Source: Planctomycetota bacterium
Lineage (GTDB): Bacteria; Planctomycetota; J058
Direction of reading: 5' to 3'
Length of the DNA: 57,561 nucleotides
Assembly (NCBI GenBank): GCA_019636275.1
Contig: JAHBXY010000044.1
Span: forward strand, 1 to 57,561
This document shows positions 1 through 9,653 of this stretch, in pieces. Position numbers and translations under genes: made by a program. The first letter of the stretch is position 1. Each line of letters opens with the position of its first letter. Under the pieces are notes generated by a model. That model was not told the DNA's origin and searched no databases. It saw nothing but the letters and a program-made list of their open reading frames with translations.

Positions 1-107
1 GGTTGCGGCGCCGCAGCCGCGGGACGGAGCTCGCGAAGGCGGGCCACACCGACGACCCGCGCGCGCCCCCCCTCGCCCGGCATCCGCGGCCGCAGCCGTC
101 GATCACA

Positions 108-500
108 CTAGGCGGCCATTGCGTCGCCTACCTTCTGCAGCAGGTCGTCGGCGTCGAACGGCTTCATCAGGCAGCCCTGCAGCGGCCGCGAGCGGCGGGC
201 CAGGTCCAGGCCGTGCTCCGGGGCGCCGGAGATGAGCACGACCGGGACCTGCGCCAGCTCGTCATCGCGCTCGCGCAGCCAGCCGAGGAACTGCCAGCCG
301 TTCATGTTCGGCATCATCAGGTCGAGGAGGATCACCGCGGGGGCGGGGTTCTTGAGCAGCCACTCCTGGGCCTCGCCGCCGTGGCGCACGGCGGCGACCT
401 CGTAGCCCTCGTCCTCGATCAGGTCGCGGACGGAGTCCCTGATGTCGCGGTCGTCATCCACCACGAGCACCGTTCGTGGATCGAGCCGGCCCATGATCAT
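108..500 (-). CDS. Stand-alone response-regulator receiver protein
   Basis: A 130-residue protein that is a single CheY-like receiver domain with no output domain. The acidic pocket (Asp15-Asp17), the phospho-accepting Asp60 in VILLDLMMP and the conserved Lys113 in LMKPFD are all present, so phosphotransfer from a histidine kinase should work. The start is the ATG at 498-500, which follows GGAGG with an 8-base spacer; a second in-frame ATG lies two codons on. With no DNA-binding or enzymatic output it probably works by protein contact or phosphorelay. No partner kinase is adjacent, although other receiver and kinase proteins lie within 20 kb. Receiver identity is firm; the pathway is unknown. 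Confidence 0.9.
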   Translation of the reverse strand: MIMGRLDPRTVLVVDDDRDIRDSVRDLIEDEGYEVAAVRHGGEAQEWLLKNPAPAVILLDLMMPNMNGWQFLGWLRERDDELAQVPVVLISGAPEHGLDLARRSRPLQGCLMKPFDADDLLQKVGDAMAA

Positions 501-752
501 TCGCGCGTCCTCCGTTCCGGGCGTGGTGGCCCCACGCAAGGCAAGACGGGAGCCAACGCAGGTGAGCCGCCGCGTCGCCCACAAACACGGCGCCTGAGGG
601 GCCCGCCGCGGCGGGACGGGCGGGTGCAGACGCGCAACGGGCGCGAGATGGCGCGGGGCGAGACGCGCCTGACGCGCGGCCGGCGGCGCCCCGCGCGCCC
701 CCCGGGCGAGGGTGACGCGAGGCGCCAGGATCGTTACAACAGGGTCCCGCTC

Positions 753-1874
753 ATGGACGAAGCGCTCCCGCCCCAGCCCTGCCCGAAGTGCTCCGCGACC
801 CTGGCCTACGTGCGCCGGGAGGGGCAGCTCCTCGAGGTCTGCACCGCGTGCCGGGGGGTCTGGTTCGACCCGGGCGAGCTCACCCTGCTGATCGAGGTGT
901 ACCGCAAGCTCGACGACCGCGGGGGGACCCCCTCGGGGACCGCGTGCCCGCGCTGCCGCGCGGAGCTGGTCGAGCTGCCCTTCCCGGGCACGCAGGTCCT
1001 CGTCGACCGCTGCCCCGGCTGCCAGGGGATCTGGCTCGACGGCGGCGAGCTCGAGGCGCTCAAGGCCGCGCTGAGGGACGTCGCCGCGCGCGCCGACGAC
1101 AGCGGCGAGGAGCCGGTGGTCGGGCGGCGCGCCCTGGCCCTCATCGCCGACGCCGAGCTGGCCGCGGCGCGGCGGGCCGTGTGCCCCAAGTGCAAGGCGG
1201 GGCTGTGGTACCTGCGCCGCGACGGCAACACGATCGAGCAGTGCTCGGCGTGCGGCGGCATGTGGCTGGACGCGGGCGAGCTCACGGCGGCGATCGCCGT
1301 CTACCGCCGCGTCGACTCGCGCCACGGGACGCCCACCGGGGCGAGCTGCCTGCGCGACGCCGAGGAGCTGCGCGAGGTCGTGTTCCCGGGCACGCAGGTG
1401 CTCATCGACGTGTGCCCCGCCTGCGCCGGGGTGTGGCTGGACCGGGGCGAGCTCGACGCCCTGCGCGCGGCCGTCCAGCACCTCGTGGCGCCGGAGCGCG
1501 ACCTCAACGAGCGCGCCCGGGAGCTGGCCCTCGACGCCCCCGCGCCGGAGGCGCGTGGCTGCCCGCGCTGCGGCGGCGACCTCGCGCCGGACCCCCTGCG
1601 TGGTGTGGCCGTGGAGCGCTGCGCGGGCTGCGGCGGGACCTGGCTGGACGCTGGGCTGCTCTCCATCTGCCTCGGGGTGTCGCGGAAGCTACGCGTCCGG
1701 GACGGGCAGGAGACGGCGCGCCTGTGCGTCCGCTGCCCCCGGCAGCCGCTGGTCGAGCTCACCTACCCGGGCACCGAGGTCACGCTGGACCTATGCCCCG
1801 ACTGCCGCTCGACGTGGCTCGACGCCGGGCGGCTCGAGGCCCTGGTCCAGGCGACGCCCGGCGCGCCGGCCTGA
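753..1874 (+). CDS. Protein of six tandem TFIIB-type zinc-ribbon domains
   Basis: A 373-residue protein made almost entirely of six copies of a short zinc ribbon of the zf-TFIIB kind. Each copy has CPxC, then about 17-20 residues, then CxxC, then a signature like GxWLDxGEL. The copies alternate between two subtypes, one with a YVRR or YLRR-like strand and one with a FPGTQVLVD or YPGTEVTLD strand, so the gene looks like three rounds of a two-ribbon unit. Ribbon 4 starts CLRD instead of CPxC and so lacks one metal ligand. No membrane segment or enzymatic domain is seen. The ATG at 753 fits the first CPKC motif at residues 10-13, and the open frame upstream looks non-coding. Function unknown; metal binding and protein or nucleic-acid contact are inferences. 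Confidence 0.8.
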   Translation: MDEALPPQPCPKCSATLAYVRREGQLLEVCTACRGVWFDPGELTLLIEVYRKLDDRGGTPSGTACPRCRAELVELPFPGTQVLVDRCPGCQGIWLDGGELEALKAALRDVAARADDSGEEPVVGRRALALIADAELAAARRAVCPKCKAGLWYLRRDGNTIEQCSACGGMWLDAGELTAAIAVYRRVDSRHGTPTGASCLRDAEELREVVFPGTQVLIDVCPACAGVWLDRGELDALRAAVQHLVAPERDLNERARELALDAPAPEARGCPRCGGDLAPDPLRGVAVERCAGCGGTWLDAGLLSICLGVSRKLRVRDGQETARLCVRCPRQPLVELTYPGTEVTLDLCPDCRSTWLDAGRLEALVQATPGAPA

Positions 1875-2016
1875 CGGCCGCGCGCAGGATCAGGTCTCTG
1901 CGCCTCTCGGCGACCCTCCGGTCGACGCGTCGTCTGGTCACCGCGAGTGGCGGTCGGGTGCCGGTGGAATCTCACCCGCCGCTCGGGAGGATTCCCAGGC
2001 GTCGACCTCGCATCCC

Positions 2017-2036
2017 CCCACCCCCAGCGGGGTGGG
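2017..2036 (+). other. Perfect hairpin in the leader of the receiver/degenerate-kinase gene
   Basis: CCCACCCC pairs perfectly with GGGGTGGG around a CAGC tetraloop, 64 bases before the ATG at 2100. No T-run follows, so it is not a typical terminator. A looser inverted repeat, GGAATC/GATTCC, lies just upstream (1966-1995). Together they suggest a folded 5' leader, but I recognise no riboswitch class. Confidence 0.35.
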
Positions 2037-2099
2037 ACAGCTGCGGCCCATTGGCAGGGGAGTTGCCGTGCGGCGGAGACCAAACTCCGGGGAACCGGC

Positions 2100-3359
<1,260 letters not shown>

Positions 3360-3404
3360 CGGACGGCCGCGGCCTGGGAGGCGCGTCGCCGCCCCGCTCG
3401 GGGC

Positions 3405-5240
3405 CTACTCGCCGTAGAACTTGCCCTCGTGCGCCCGCCGGAGCCACTGCTCGACCTCCGGGTGGGCGGGGTCCGCCGAGCGCAGCGCCTCGAGGGCCCG
3501 GATCGCCTCGTCCCAGCGCTTGGCGCGGATGCAGGCGCGCCCCTTGAGGAACAGGAGCTCGCGGTCCTGCCCGTTGCGGGCGAGCGCCCGCTCGAGCACC
3601 TCGATCGCGGCGTCGCTGTCCAGCTTCTCGAGCAGGTGGGCGCCGAGGAGCGCCGGCGCCTCGCGGCGGTCGCCGTCGATGTCGATGCAGCGGCGCAGGT
3701 GGTCCTGGACCTGCGCGTCGTTGCGCACCCGCCCGCCGTCCTGGCTCAGCAGGGCGCGGGCCATGAGCAGGTGCACATCGTAGTCGCCCTCGTTGCGCGA
3801 GACGACCCGCTGGAGGATCGACACCGCCGCCATGCCCGCGTTGGCCTCGATCGCCAGGCGCGCGGCCTCGAGGTGCAGAGGGAGGTCGTCCGCCCGCTTG
3901 TCCAGGGCGCTGACCATGCGGCGCGCACCCCCCTGCGCGTCGCCGGTGACCAGGAGCGCGCGCCCGAGGAGGAACTCGGCCTCCCAGCTCGCGCCGGTGC
4001 GCAGCGCCTTCTCCAGCTCCTCCTGCGCCGCCTTGGGGCGGTCGAGGGCCAGGAGCACCCGGCCCATGGAGAGCCGCGAGTCGAGGTCGTCCGGCGCGAG
4101 CTGGCAGGCCCGCTCCGACGCCTTCAGCGCGGCGTCGAGCGCCCCCTCGTCGAGGAGGATCGCCGAGAGGCGTGAGTGCGCGAGCGGGTTCTGCTCCTCG
4201 AGCTCGATCACGCGCAGGAGCGCCTGCTTGCTCCCCGGCCGGTCCTGCGTGCGCTGGCGCAGCTCGGCCAGCATGAGCCAGAGCTTGGGGTCGTCCGCGA
4301 CGAGCTTGGCGCACTGCTCGGCGTTCGTGCGCGCCTCGACCCACTCGCCGCGCTTCATGAGCAGCTGCGCGAGCTCGCGGTAGATCCGCGGCTCGTCGAC
4401 GCGCTGCGAGGCGGCGAAGCGCAGCTCCGCCAGCGCCTCGTCCTCCTGGCCGGCGAGGAGCGCCGAGAGGCCGATGATCCCCCGCGCCATGGGCGCGAGG
4501 TCCGGATCGTCGTCCTTGGCGTCGACCGCCTGGTTGCGGGCGACCTTGTAGTCGCCCGCCTCCACCTTGGCCCGCGCCAGCGCCAGCCGCAGGCGGGCGC
4601 GCTGGTGCGGGTCGCTGGCCGCGGCGATCCCCTTGACCGCGTGGCGGTCGAGGAGGAGCGGGTCGCGCGTCTTGGCGCCCACCTCGGCCATGCCCAGGTG
4701 GGCCTCGGCGTACTGCGGGTCGAAGGCCAGCGCCTCCTTGAAGGCGGCCTGGGCGCGGACCGCGTCGCCCGCGTTGAGGAGCGAGAAGCCGTCGCGGGTG
4801 TAGGACGCCGGGCGCGAGGCCTTCCACAGCGCGTGGCCCACCGCCCCCAGGAGGCCGAAGGCGAGCAGGGCCACGGCCGCGAAGAGCACCGGCCGCGGCA
4901 CACGGGCGAGGAGCCCGCTGGCCCCCTCGCCGCCCAGCTCCGCGCCGCAGGCCAGGCAGGCCGAGTCGCTCGGGGCGCAGTGGGCGCCGCAGGTGGGGCA
5001 CGAGAGCTGGAGCTCCCCCTCCTTCACCACCTCGTAGTCGCTCGCCGGCGGCTCGGCCGCCGCGGCGGGGGCGGGAGGCTTCGGCGCGGGGGCCGGCGGC
5101 GGCGCCTCGGCCGACTCGTCCAGCGGCACCTCGGGGATGCGCAGGACCATCCCGCAGGCCTTGCACTTGACCTTCTTGCCCCCCAGGTCGGGGCGCACGC
5201 TCATCGTGTTGCCGCAATCGCAATAGACCTGGATCGCCAT
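3405..5240 (-). CDS. Membrane-anchored double zinc-ribbon and TPR protein
   Basis: A 611-residue protein. The N-terminus has a zinc ribbon, CDCG at residues 7-10 paired with CKAC at 26-29. A proline/alanine-rich linker follows, then a second ribbon with CPTC (81-84) and CLAC (95-98). One membrane helix lies at about 117-137. The rest (about 145-600) is a run of TPR-like helical repeats, with motifs such as LNAGDAVRAQAAFKEALAFD. The predicted topology is zinc ribbons inside and TPRs outside, or the reverse. The gene is divergent from a protein of the same plan at 5423. TPR arrays hold protein complexes together, and no enzymatic motif is seen. The start at 5240 puts the first ribbon directly at the N-terminus. 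Confidence 0.8.
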   Translation of the reverse strand: MAIQVYCDCGNTMSVRPDLGGKKVKCKACGMVLRIPEVPLDESAEAPPPAPAPKPPAPAAAAEPPASDYEVVKEGELQLSCPTCGAHCAPSDSACLACGAELGGEGASGLLARVPRPVLFAAVALLAFGLLGAVGHALWKASRPASYTRDGFSLLNAGDAVRAQAAFKEALAFDPQYAEAHLGMAEVGAKTRDPLLLDRHAVKGIAAASDPHQRARLRLALARAKVEAGDYKVARNQAVDAKDDDPDLAPMARGIIGLSALLAGQEDEALAELRFAASQRVDEPRIYRELAQLLMKRGEWVEARTNAEQCAKLVADDPKLWLMLAELRQRTQDRPGSKQALLRVIELEEQNPLAHSRLSAILLDEGALDAALKASERACQLAPDDLDSRLSMGRVLLALDRPKAAQEELEKALRTGASWEAEFLLGRALLVTGDAQGGARRMVSALDKRADDLPLHLEAARLAIEANAGMAAVSILQRVVSRNEGDYDVHLLMARALLSQDGGRVRNDAQVQDHLRRCIDIDGDRREAPALLGAHLLEKLDSDAAIEVLERALARNGQDRELLFLKGRACIRAKRWDEAIRALEALRSADPAHPEVEQWLRRAHEGKFYGE

Positions 5241-5422
5241 GGCCCCCGCGGCCGGGAGTGCCCCCGGTGTTCTCGAACGCGCGGCCCGATCCTAATGGCT
5301 GGGGGCCGGCCTGTCATCCCGGCCCGCGCGACGATCGGGAGAGATCGCGCCCGGGCACCGTGGTAGGATCGCCCGGCTCCACCGCCCCGGGGCGGAGCTC
5401 CAGCGCGGCCGGGGGAGGCCAA

Positions 5423-8400
5423 GTGATCTCCAAGCGCGACCTGCAGCTCGGCAAGATCGCCCTGCGGCAGGGCATGATCACCAAGGACCAGCTCACCCGC
5501 GCCCTCGCCCTGCAGAAGAAGCTGGTCAAGACCAAGGGCAAGAAGGTCGGCCTGGGCGCGCTCCTGCTGAAGAAGGAGTACCTGACCCAGGCGCAGCTCG
5601 AGGAGATCGTCAAGCTCCACAACGAGCGCGCCGGGACCGCCAGCGAGGCGACCGAGGCCAGCGGCGCGTCCGAGGCCAGCGACGTCGGCGCGACCAGCGA
5701 GCCCGACGCCAGCCCCGACGCCAGCGACGAGGCGCCGGCCAAGGCCGAGGCCGCCAAGCCCGACGAGAAGAAGCGCAAGAAGGCAGAGCGCTCGGCGCGC
5801 GCCGCCCGGGCCAGCGGCGACGACGCGGGCGAGGACGCCGCGGCGACGGCCACGGCCACCCGCGAGGCCAGCCGGCGCCAGCGCCGCGAGAAGGACGAGG
5901 GCGGCGACGACGAGCCGGCCCCCAAGAAGGAGCGCCGCTCGTCGCGCGCCGACCACCCGGCGGCGGGCAAGAACGGGGCGGCCGAGGCGGCGGGCCCCTC
6001 GCGGCGCTCGCGCCGCGAGGAGGCCGAGCCGGAGCGTCGCGACGAGCCGAAGAAGGCGCCGCCGAAGCGGCCGTCGGCCTCCGACTCGGAGATCGACCCC
6101 GCGGTCTTCCAGAGCGCCCCCGAGGACGCGGTCGACGAGGACGACCGCCGCCTCATCGCCTGCCCCGAGTGCGGCAAGAAGTACCGCGTGCGCCAGGCGC
6201 AGGTCGGCAAGCGCTTCGGGTGCCGCCGCTGCAAGAACAAGGTCAAGGTCCCCAAGGACCTGTTCACGCGCCCGCTCACGGCCGCGGCGCCGGGCGTCGA
6301 GGTCGAGGAGTTCACGCTCGGCTCCGACGACGGGACCGGCTCGGGCTCGGGCGACGACGCGGCCGAGCCGCCCAAGACGTCGGTGCGCACGGCCGCGGCG
6401 CGGGCGGCGGTCGCGGTCCAGCGCGTCCAGGCCCAGCCCTCGATCGCCGAGCTGGCCAAGGCGGCCCAGACCGCGCAGAAGAAGGGCCTCCCGCCGCGGA
6501 CGAGGTTCGGCGCCGTGCAGGCGCTCACGCTCGTCGTCTGCCTCGGGACCCTCGGCGGCATGGTCGGCGGCGGGCTCATCCTCAAGCAGCGGGCCGCCGA
6601 CCGCGAGGAGGCCGCCCGGCGCGAGGTCGAGAACAAGGAGTTCAACGGCTGGCGCGAGGGGCTCGACAAGGTCCTGACCCGCGTCGAGCCGGCGGTCGAG
6701 AAGGGCTCGCCGATCGACATCGCCACGCTGCTGACGGAGCTCACCAACGCCAGCGGCGCGAAGAGCAGCCTCATCCAGGGCGACAACCGCGCCCGCGCGG
6801 ACGCCCACGAGGCCGCGCAGGAGCTGGTCGGCAAGGTCCGGGCCCTGCGCCTGGCGCGGGCGCGGGCGCTCGAGCGCCAGGGCGGGGCCAACGGCGCGCG
6901 CGAGGCGCTCAACGAGTACCGCCAGCTCGTCGCCAGCTCGCCCCAGGACGAGGAGCTGGCGCTCCTCTACGCGCGCCAGCTCGTCCGCGCCCGACGCGTG
7001 GCCGAGGCCGCCGCGCTGCTCGAGCCGCGCGCCGCGACGTCACCGGCGGCGCTGGCCCTGCGGGCGTACGCCCTCGAGCGCGGCGACGCCGGGGCCAAGG
7101 CCGCCCGGGCCTACGGCCAGCTCAAGGACCCGCTCGGGCCGGTGCTGGCCGCGCGGGCCCACGTCGTCGACCGCTCGGCCGACACGGCGCTCGAGGCGCT
7201 CGGCCGGGCCTCGGGCCTCGAGGGGCAGGCGGCGGCGGCGGCCAAGGTCGTCGAGGCCATGGCGCTCGAGCTCAAGGGCGACGCGCCCGGCGCGGAGCGG
7301 GCCCTGCGCGAGGCGGCCGAGCGGACGACCGACACCCCCTTCGTGCGCGTGGCGCTGGGCGAGCTCCTCCTGCGCCGCGGGCGGGCCGACGACGCGCTGA
7401 CCGAGCTGCAGGCGGCCAACCTGATCGCCGGCACGGCGCGCGGCTTCCTCGCCATGGGCGAGGCGCTGGCCGCGCGCATGGAGATCGACCGCGCGCGCAC
7501 CTTCTACCGCGACGCCGCGGCCCAGCCGCTCGCCCCGCCCGGCGCGCTCCTCGTCGCGGGCGAGGTGGACCCGTTCGAGGCGCCCTTCGCCCCCGACCCG
7601 CGCGCGGCGGCGCGCTGCCGGCTCGGCGCCCTGGAGCTGGCGGCCGGCAACCTGGCCATGGCGCGCGCGCAGCTCGGCGAGGCGCAGGCGATCGACCCGT
7701 TCAGCGCCGAGGCCGAGGCGGGGCTGGCGCGCATCGACCTGATCGACGCGAACCTGTCGATGTGCGACGCGCGCCTCGCCAGCGCCCTGACGCTGCTCAA
7801 GCGCCTCGACGGCGCCGAGTCCGAGGTCGTGCGCTCGCCGGTCGCCGGGCGGGTGCTGGTCGTGCGCGGCGCGTTCCTGATCGAGCACGGCCGCCACCAG
7901 GAGGCCGGCGACATCCTCGGCCTGGCGGCCTCGATCGACCCGGGCCTCGCGCCGCAGGTGGCCGCCCTGCGCGGGCGCCTGTTCGAGGCCACGAACCAGC
8001 ACACGCGCGCCTACGAGGCCTACACCGACGCCGCGCGCGCCGAGGTCCAGGAGCAGGTCCCGGGCGGCGGCGAGTTCGCCGCGGCCCTGCGGCGCTTCCG
8101 CGAGAGCGCGGACCCGGCGCAGTTGACCGGCGTGCTCGACGGCATCACGGCCACCCTGGCCGTGAACCCGTACCACGCCCGCGCGCACCTGCTCCGCGCC
8201 CAGGTGCTCGTCCAGCAGCAGAAGACGCGCGAGGCCCTGGCCGACCTGGAGCGGGCCATCGTCCTCAACCAGTACCTGCGCGACGCCTACGTGGCGCGCG
8301 GCATGCTCTACGTGCGCGACCTCCCGGAGCGCGAGCAGACGCGGGAGAGCGCCAGCCTGGCCCTCGCCGACTTCGAGACCGCCATCAAGATCGAGCAGCG

Positions 8401-8629
8401 CCAGGGCGGCGAGCGGGCGGAGACGCACACGGGGCTGGCGCTGGTGTTCCTGCGCCAGAACAACCTCCTGCGGGCGCAGCAGGCGGCCGACCGCGCGGTC
8501 GCGCTCGAGCCGGAGTACGCCGAGGCCTACCGCGTGCGTGCGCTGGTCCGCGCGCGCCAGGGCAACGCGCAGGGCGCGAAGGCCGACGAGCAGAAGCACC
8601 AGCAGCTGCTGAAGTCGGCCGGGCGCTGA
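5423..8629 (+). CDS. Large zinc-ribbon, membrane-anchored TPR protein
   Basis: A 1068-residue protein. Residues 1-70 form a small helical domain (LGKIALRQGMITKDQL, then LGALLLKKEYLTQAQLEEIV) like the short N-terminal domain found on type II/IV secretion ATPases and many signalling proteins. A long charged low-complexity stretch (about 70-240) rich in Arg, Lys, Glu, Asp and Ala follows. Next come a zinc ribbon with CPEC at 247-250 and CRRC at 267-270, a membrane helix at about 366-386, and TPR repeats to the C-terminus. The GTG at 5423 is preceded by GGGGGAGG, whereas the longer ATG frame from 5258 begins with sequence that looks non-coding. Same architecture as the divergent neighbour; function unknown. 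Confidence 0.78.
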   Translation: MISKRDLQLGKIALRQGMITKDQLTRALALQKKLVKTKGKKVGLGALLLKKEYLTQAQLEEIVKLHNERAGTASEATEASGASEASDVGATSEPDASPDASDEAPAKAEAAKPDEKKRKKAERSARAARASGDDAGEDAAATATATREASRRQRREKDEGGDDEPAPKKERRSSRADHPAAGKNGAAEAAGPSRRSRREEAEPERRDEPKKAPPKRPSASDSEIDPAVFQSAPEDAVDEDDRRLIACPECGKKYRVRQAQVGKRFGCRRCKNKVKVPKDLFTRPLTAAAPGVEVEEFTLGSDDGTGSGSGDDAAEPPKTSVRTAAARAAVAVQRVQAQPSIAELAKAAQTAQKKGLPPRTRFGAVQALTLVVCLGTLGGMVGGGLILKQRAADREEAARREVENKEFNGWREGLDKVLTRVEPAVEKGSPIDIATLLTELTNASGAKSSLIQGDNRARADAHEAAQELVGKVRALRLARARALERQGGANGAREALNEYRQLVASSPQDEELALLYARQLVRARRVAEAAALLEPRAATSPAALALRAYALERGDAGAKAARAYGQLKDPLGPVLAARAHVVDRSADTALEALGRASGLEGQAAAAAKVVEAMALELKGDAPGAERALREAAERTTDTPFVRVALGELLLRRGRADDALTELQAANLIAGTARGFLAMGEALAARMEIDRARTFYRDAAAQPLAPPGALLVAGEVDPFEAPFAPDPRAAARCRLGALELAAGNLAMARAQLGEAQAIDPFSAEAEAGLARIDLIDANLSMCDARLASALTLLKRLDGAESEVVRSPVAGRVLVVRGAFLIEHGRHQEAGDILGLAASIDPGLAPQVAALRGRLFEATNQHTRAYEAYTDAARAEVQEQVPGGGEFAAALRRFRESADPAQLTGVLDGITATLAVNPYHARAHLLRAQVLVQQQKTREALADLERAIVLNQYLRDAYVARGMLYVRDLPEREQTRESASLALADFETAIKIEQRQGGERAETHTGLALVFLRQNNLLRAQQAADRAVALEPEYAEAYRVRALVRARQGNAQGAKADEQKHQQLLKSAGR

Positions 8630-8651
8630 GCGAGTCCGCCGGCGACCGGCG

Positions 8652-9512
8652 TCAGGCGGCGGGCCAGGGCCCGCCCGCGGCGGCGGCCCCGCGCCACAGG
8701 CCCTTGACCCGGCGCCGCAGACCGTCGACCGCCCCCGCCAGCGGGGTGCGGTTGGCGAGGACCTCGACGCGCGCGACCACGTCCGGCCACAGGTCGTCGC
8801 CGACCCCGGCCGCTCGGGCGTAGGCGGCGAGGAGCGCGCGCAGGTCGTCGTCGCTCAGCCCGCGGCGCAGCCCCTTGACCAGGCAGGCCAGGTCGTGGAC
8901 GCGGCGCGACCGCGTGAGGAGGCACGCGCTGGCCCGCGGCAGGTCGATGAACGCCACCCGGCCGGTGGCCGGCTGCACGAGGACGTTCTTGGCGTGCAGG
9001 TTCCGGGCGAAGACCCCGGCGCGGTGCAGCGCGGCGACCCGCTCGGGGAGGAGGACCATCGCGATGGCGCGGGCGCGGGACCGGTCGTCCGGCGCCAGGC
9101 GCTCGAGGTGGCGCAGGTCGTGGGCGTCGGTCAGCTCGGTGGTGACGAGCCACGAGCGGGGCACGAACCCGAGGGACCGCTCCTCGGCCCAGGCGACCGG
9201 CTGGACGGGGTTGCCGAGCTGCGCCCCGATCATCGCCAGCGCCTCGGCCTCGCGCTGCGCGCGCGAGGGGCGGAGGAAGGTGCGCAGGAGGAAGGCGCCG
9301 GGCTCGCGGTAGCGCTTGAGCACGAGCGGCGGCGCGCCGTCCACGCGCAGGCGCATGACGCGGGAGCGGGCCGTCTCGGCGATGACCGGCAGGCGCTCCT
9401 GCCGCTCCGGGGCGAGCGCCGCCCGGAGGCCCGCCCGCAGCGCCTCGGGCGCGGCGAGCGTCAGCGACCCCGCCTCGTGCGGCGTCGCCGTCTCGAGCGT
9501 GAGCACCTGCAC
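8652..9512 (-). CDS. Kdo/WaaP-type lipopolysaccharide-kinase-like protein with altered catalytic loop
   Basis: A 286-residue protein with a protein-kinase-like fold of the KdkA/WaaP type that phosphorylates LPS core sugars. Visible elements are the ATP-binding Lys66 in LVLKRYRE, a catalytic-loop segment LHRAGVFARNLHAKNVLV and the metal-binding Asp190 in VAFIDLPRA. In the family the loop reads H(R/T)DLN..N; here the Asp position is Asn171, although the second Asn (Asn176) is kept. The enzyme may therefore be weak or inactive. The GTG at 9512 is chosen for its GGGAGG Shine-Dalgarno; an in-frame ATG extension upstream has no such signal. It lies downstream of the porin-like gene on the same strand, with a putative regulator box in the gap. 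Confidence 0.75.
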   Translation of the reverse strand: MQVLTLETATPHEAGSLTLAAPEALRAGLRAALAPERQERLPVIAETARSRVMRLRVDGAPPLVLKRYREPGAFLLRTFLRPSRAQREAEALAMIGAQLGNPVQPVAWAEERSLGFVPRSWLVTTELTDAHDLRHLERLAPDDRSRARAIAMVLLPERVAALHRAGVFARNLHAKNVLVQPATGRVAFIDLPRASACLLTRSRRVHDLACLVKGLRRGLSDDDLRALLAAYARAAGVGDDLWPDVVARVEVLANRTPLAGAVDGLRRRVKGLWRGAAAAGGPWPAA

Positions 9513-9586
9513 GAGGCCTCCCGGACGACGTCCCCGCCGGCGCGTCCGCGAGGGAGGAGTCTCGCGCCGGGGGCCCGCGGGACGCG

Positions 9587-9603
9587 GTGAGAACTGCATG
9601 AGA
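9587..9603 (+). promoter_or_regulatory. Direct-repeat box, candidate OmpR-type regulator site
   Basis: GTGAGA-ACTGC-ATGAGA: two TGAGA half-sites 11 bases apart, 75 bases upstream of the LPS-kinase-like gene. It matches 14 of 17 positions of the minus-strand box at 13066-13082. It overlaps a palindrome (CATGAG-AGCGCG-CTCATG, 9597-9614). Confidence 0.5.
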
Positions 9604-9653
9604 GCGCGCTCATGAATTCGGGGCGCCCCCGGAACACCCAGGGGCACCACCGG

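Noticed and set aside
1..107. Possible coding sequence at the left edge
   Set aside because: Only about 100 bases, with an Arg/Pro-rich translation in the open frame and no motif; nothing can be supported.
1966..2099. c-di-GMP or other riboswitch in the leader of the receiver/pseudo-kinase gene
   Set aside because: Two hairpins are visible, but none of the conserved GEMM core sequences are present; kept only as a structured leader.
5289..5369. TAGGATC sequences (5288-5294 on the minus strand, 5364-5370 on the plus strand, also 50030) as -10 elements
   Set aside because: Suggestive position upstream of starts, but no -35 partner at 16-18 bases; too weak to call.
9597..9614. CATGAG-AGCGCG-CTCATG palindrome as an independent operator
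   Set aside because: It overlaps one half of the direct-repeat box at 9587-9603, so its symmetry may be incidental; noted with that box instead.
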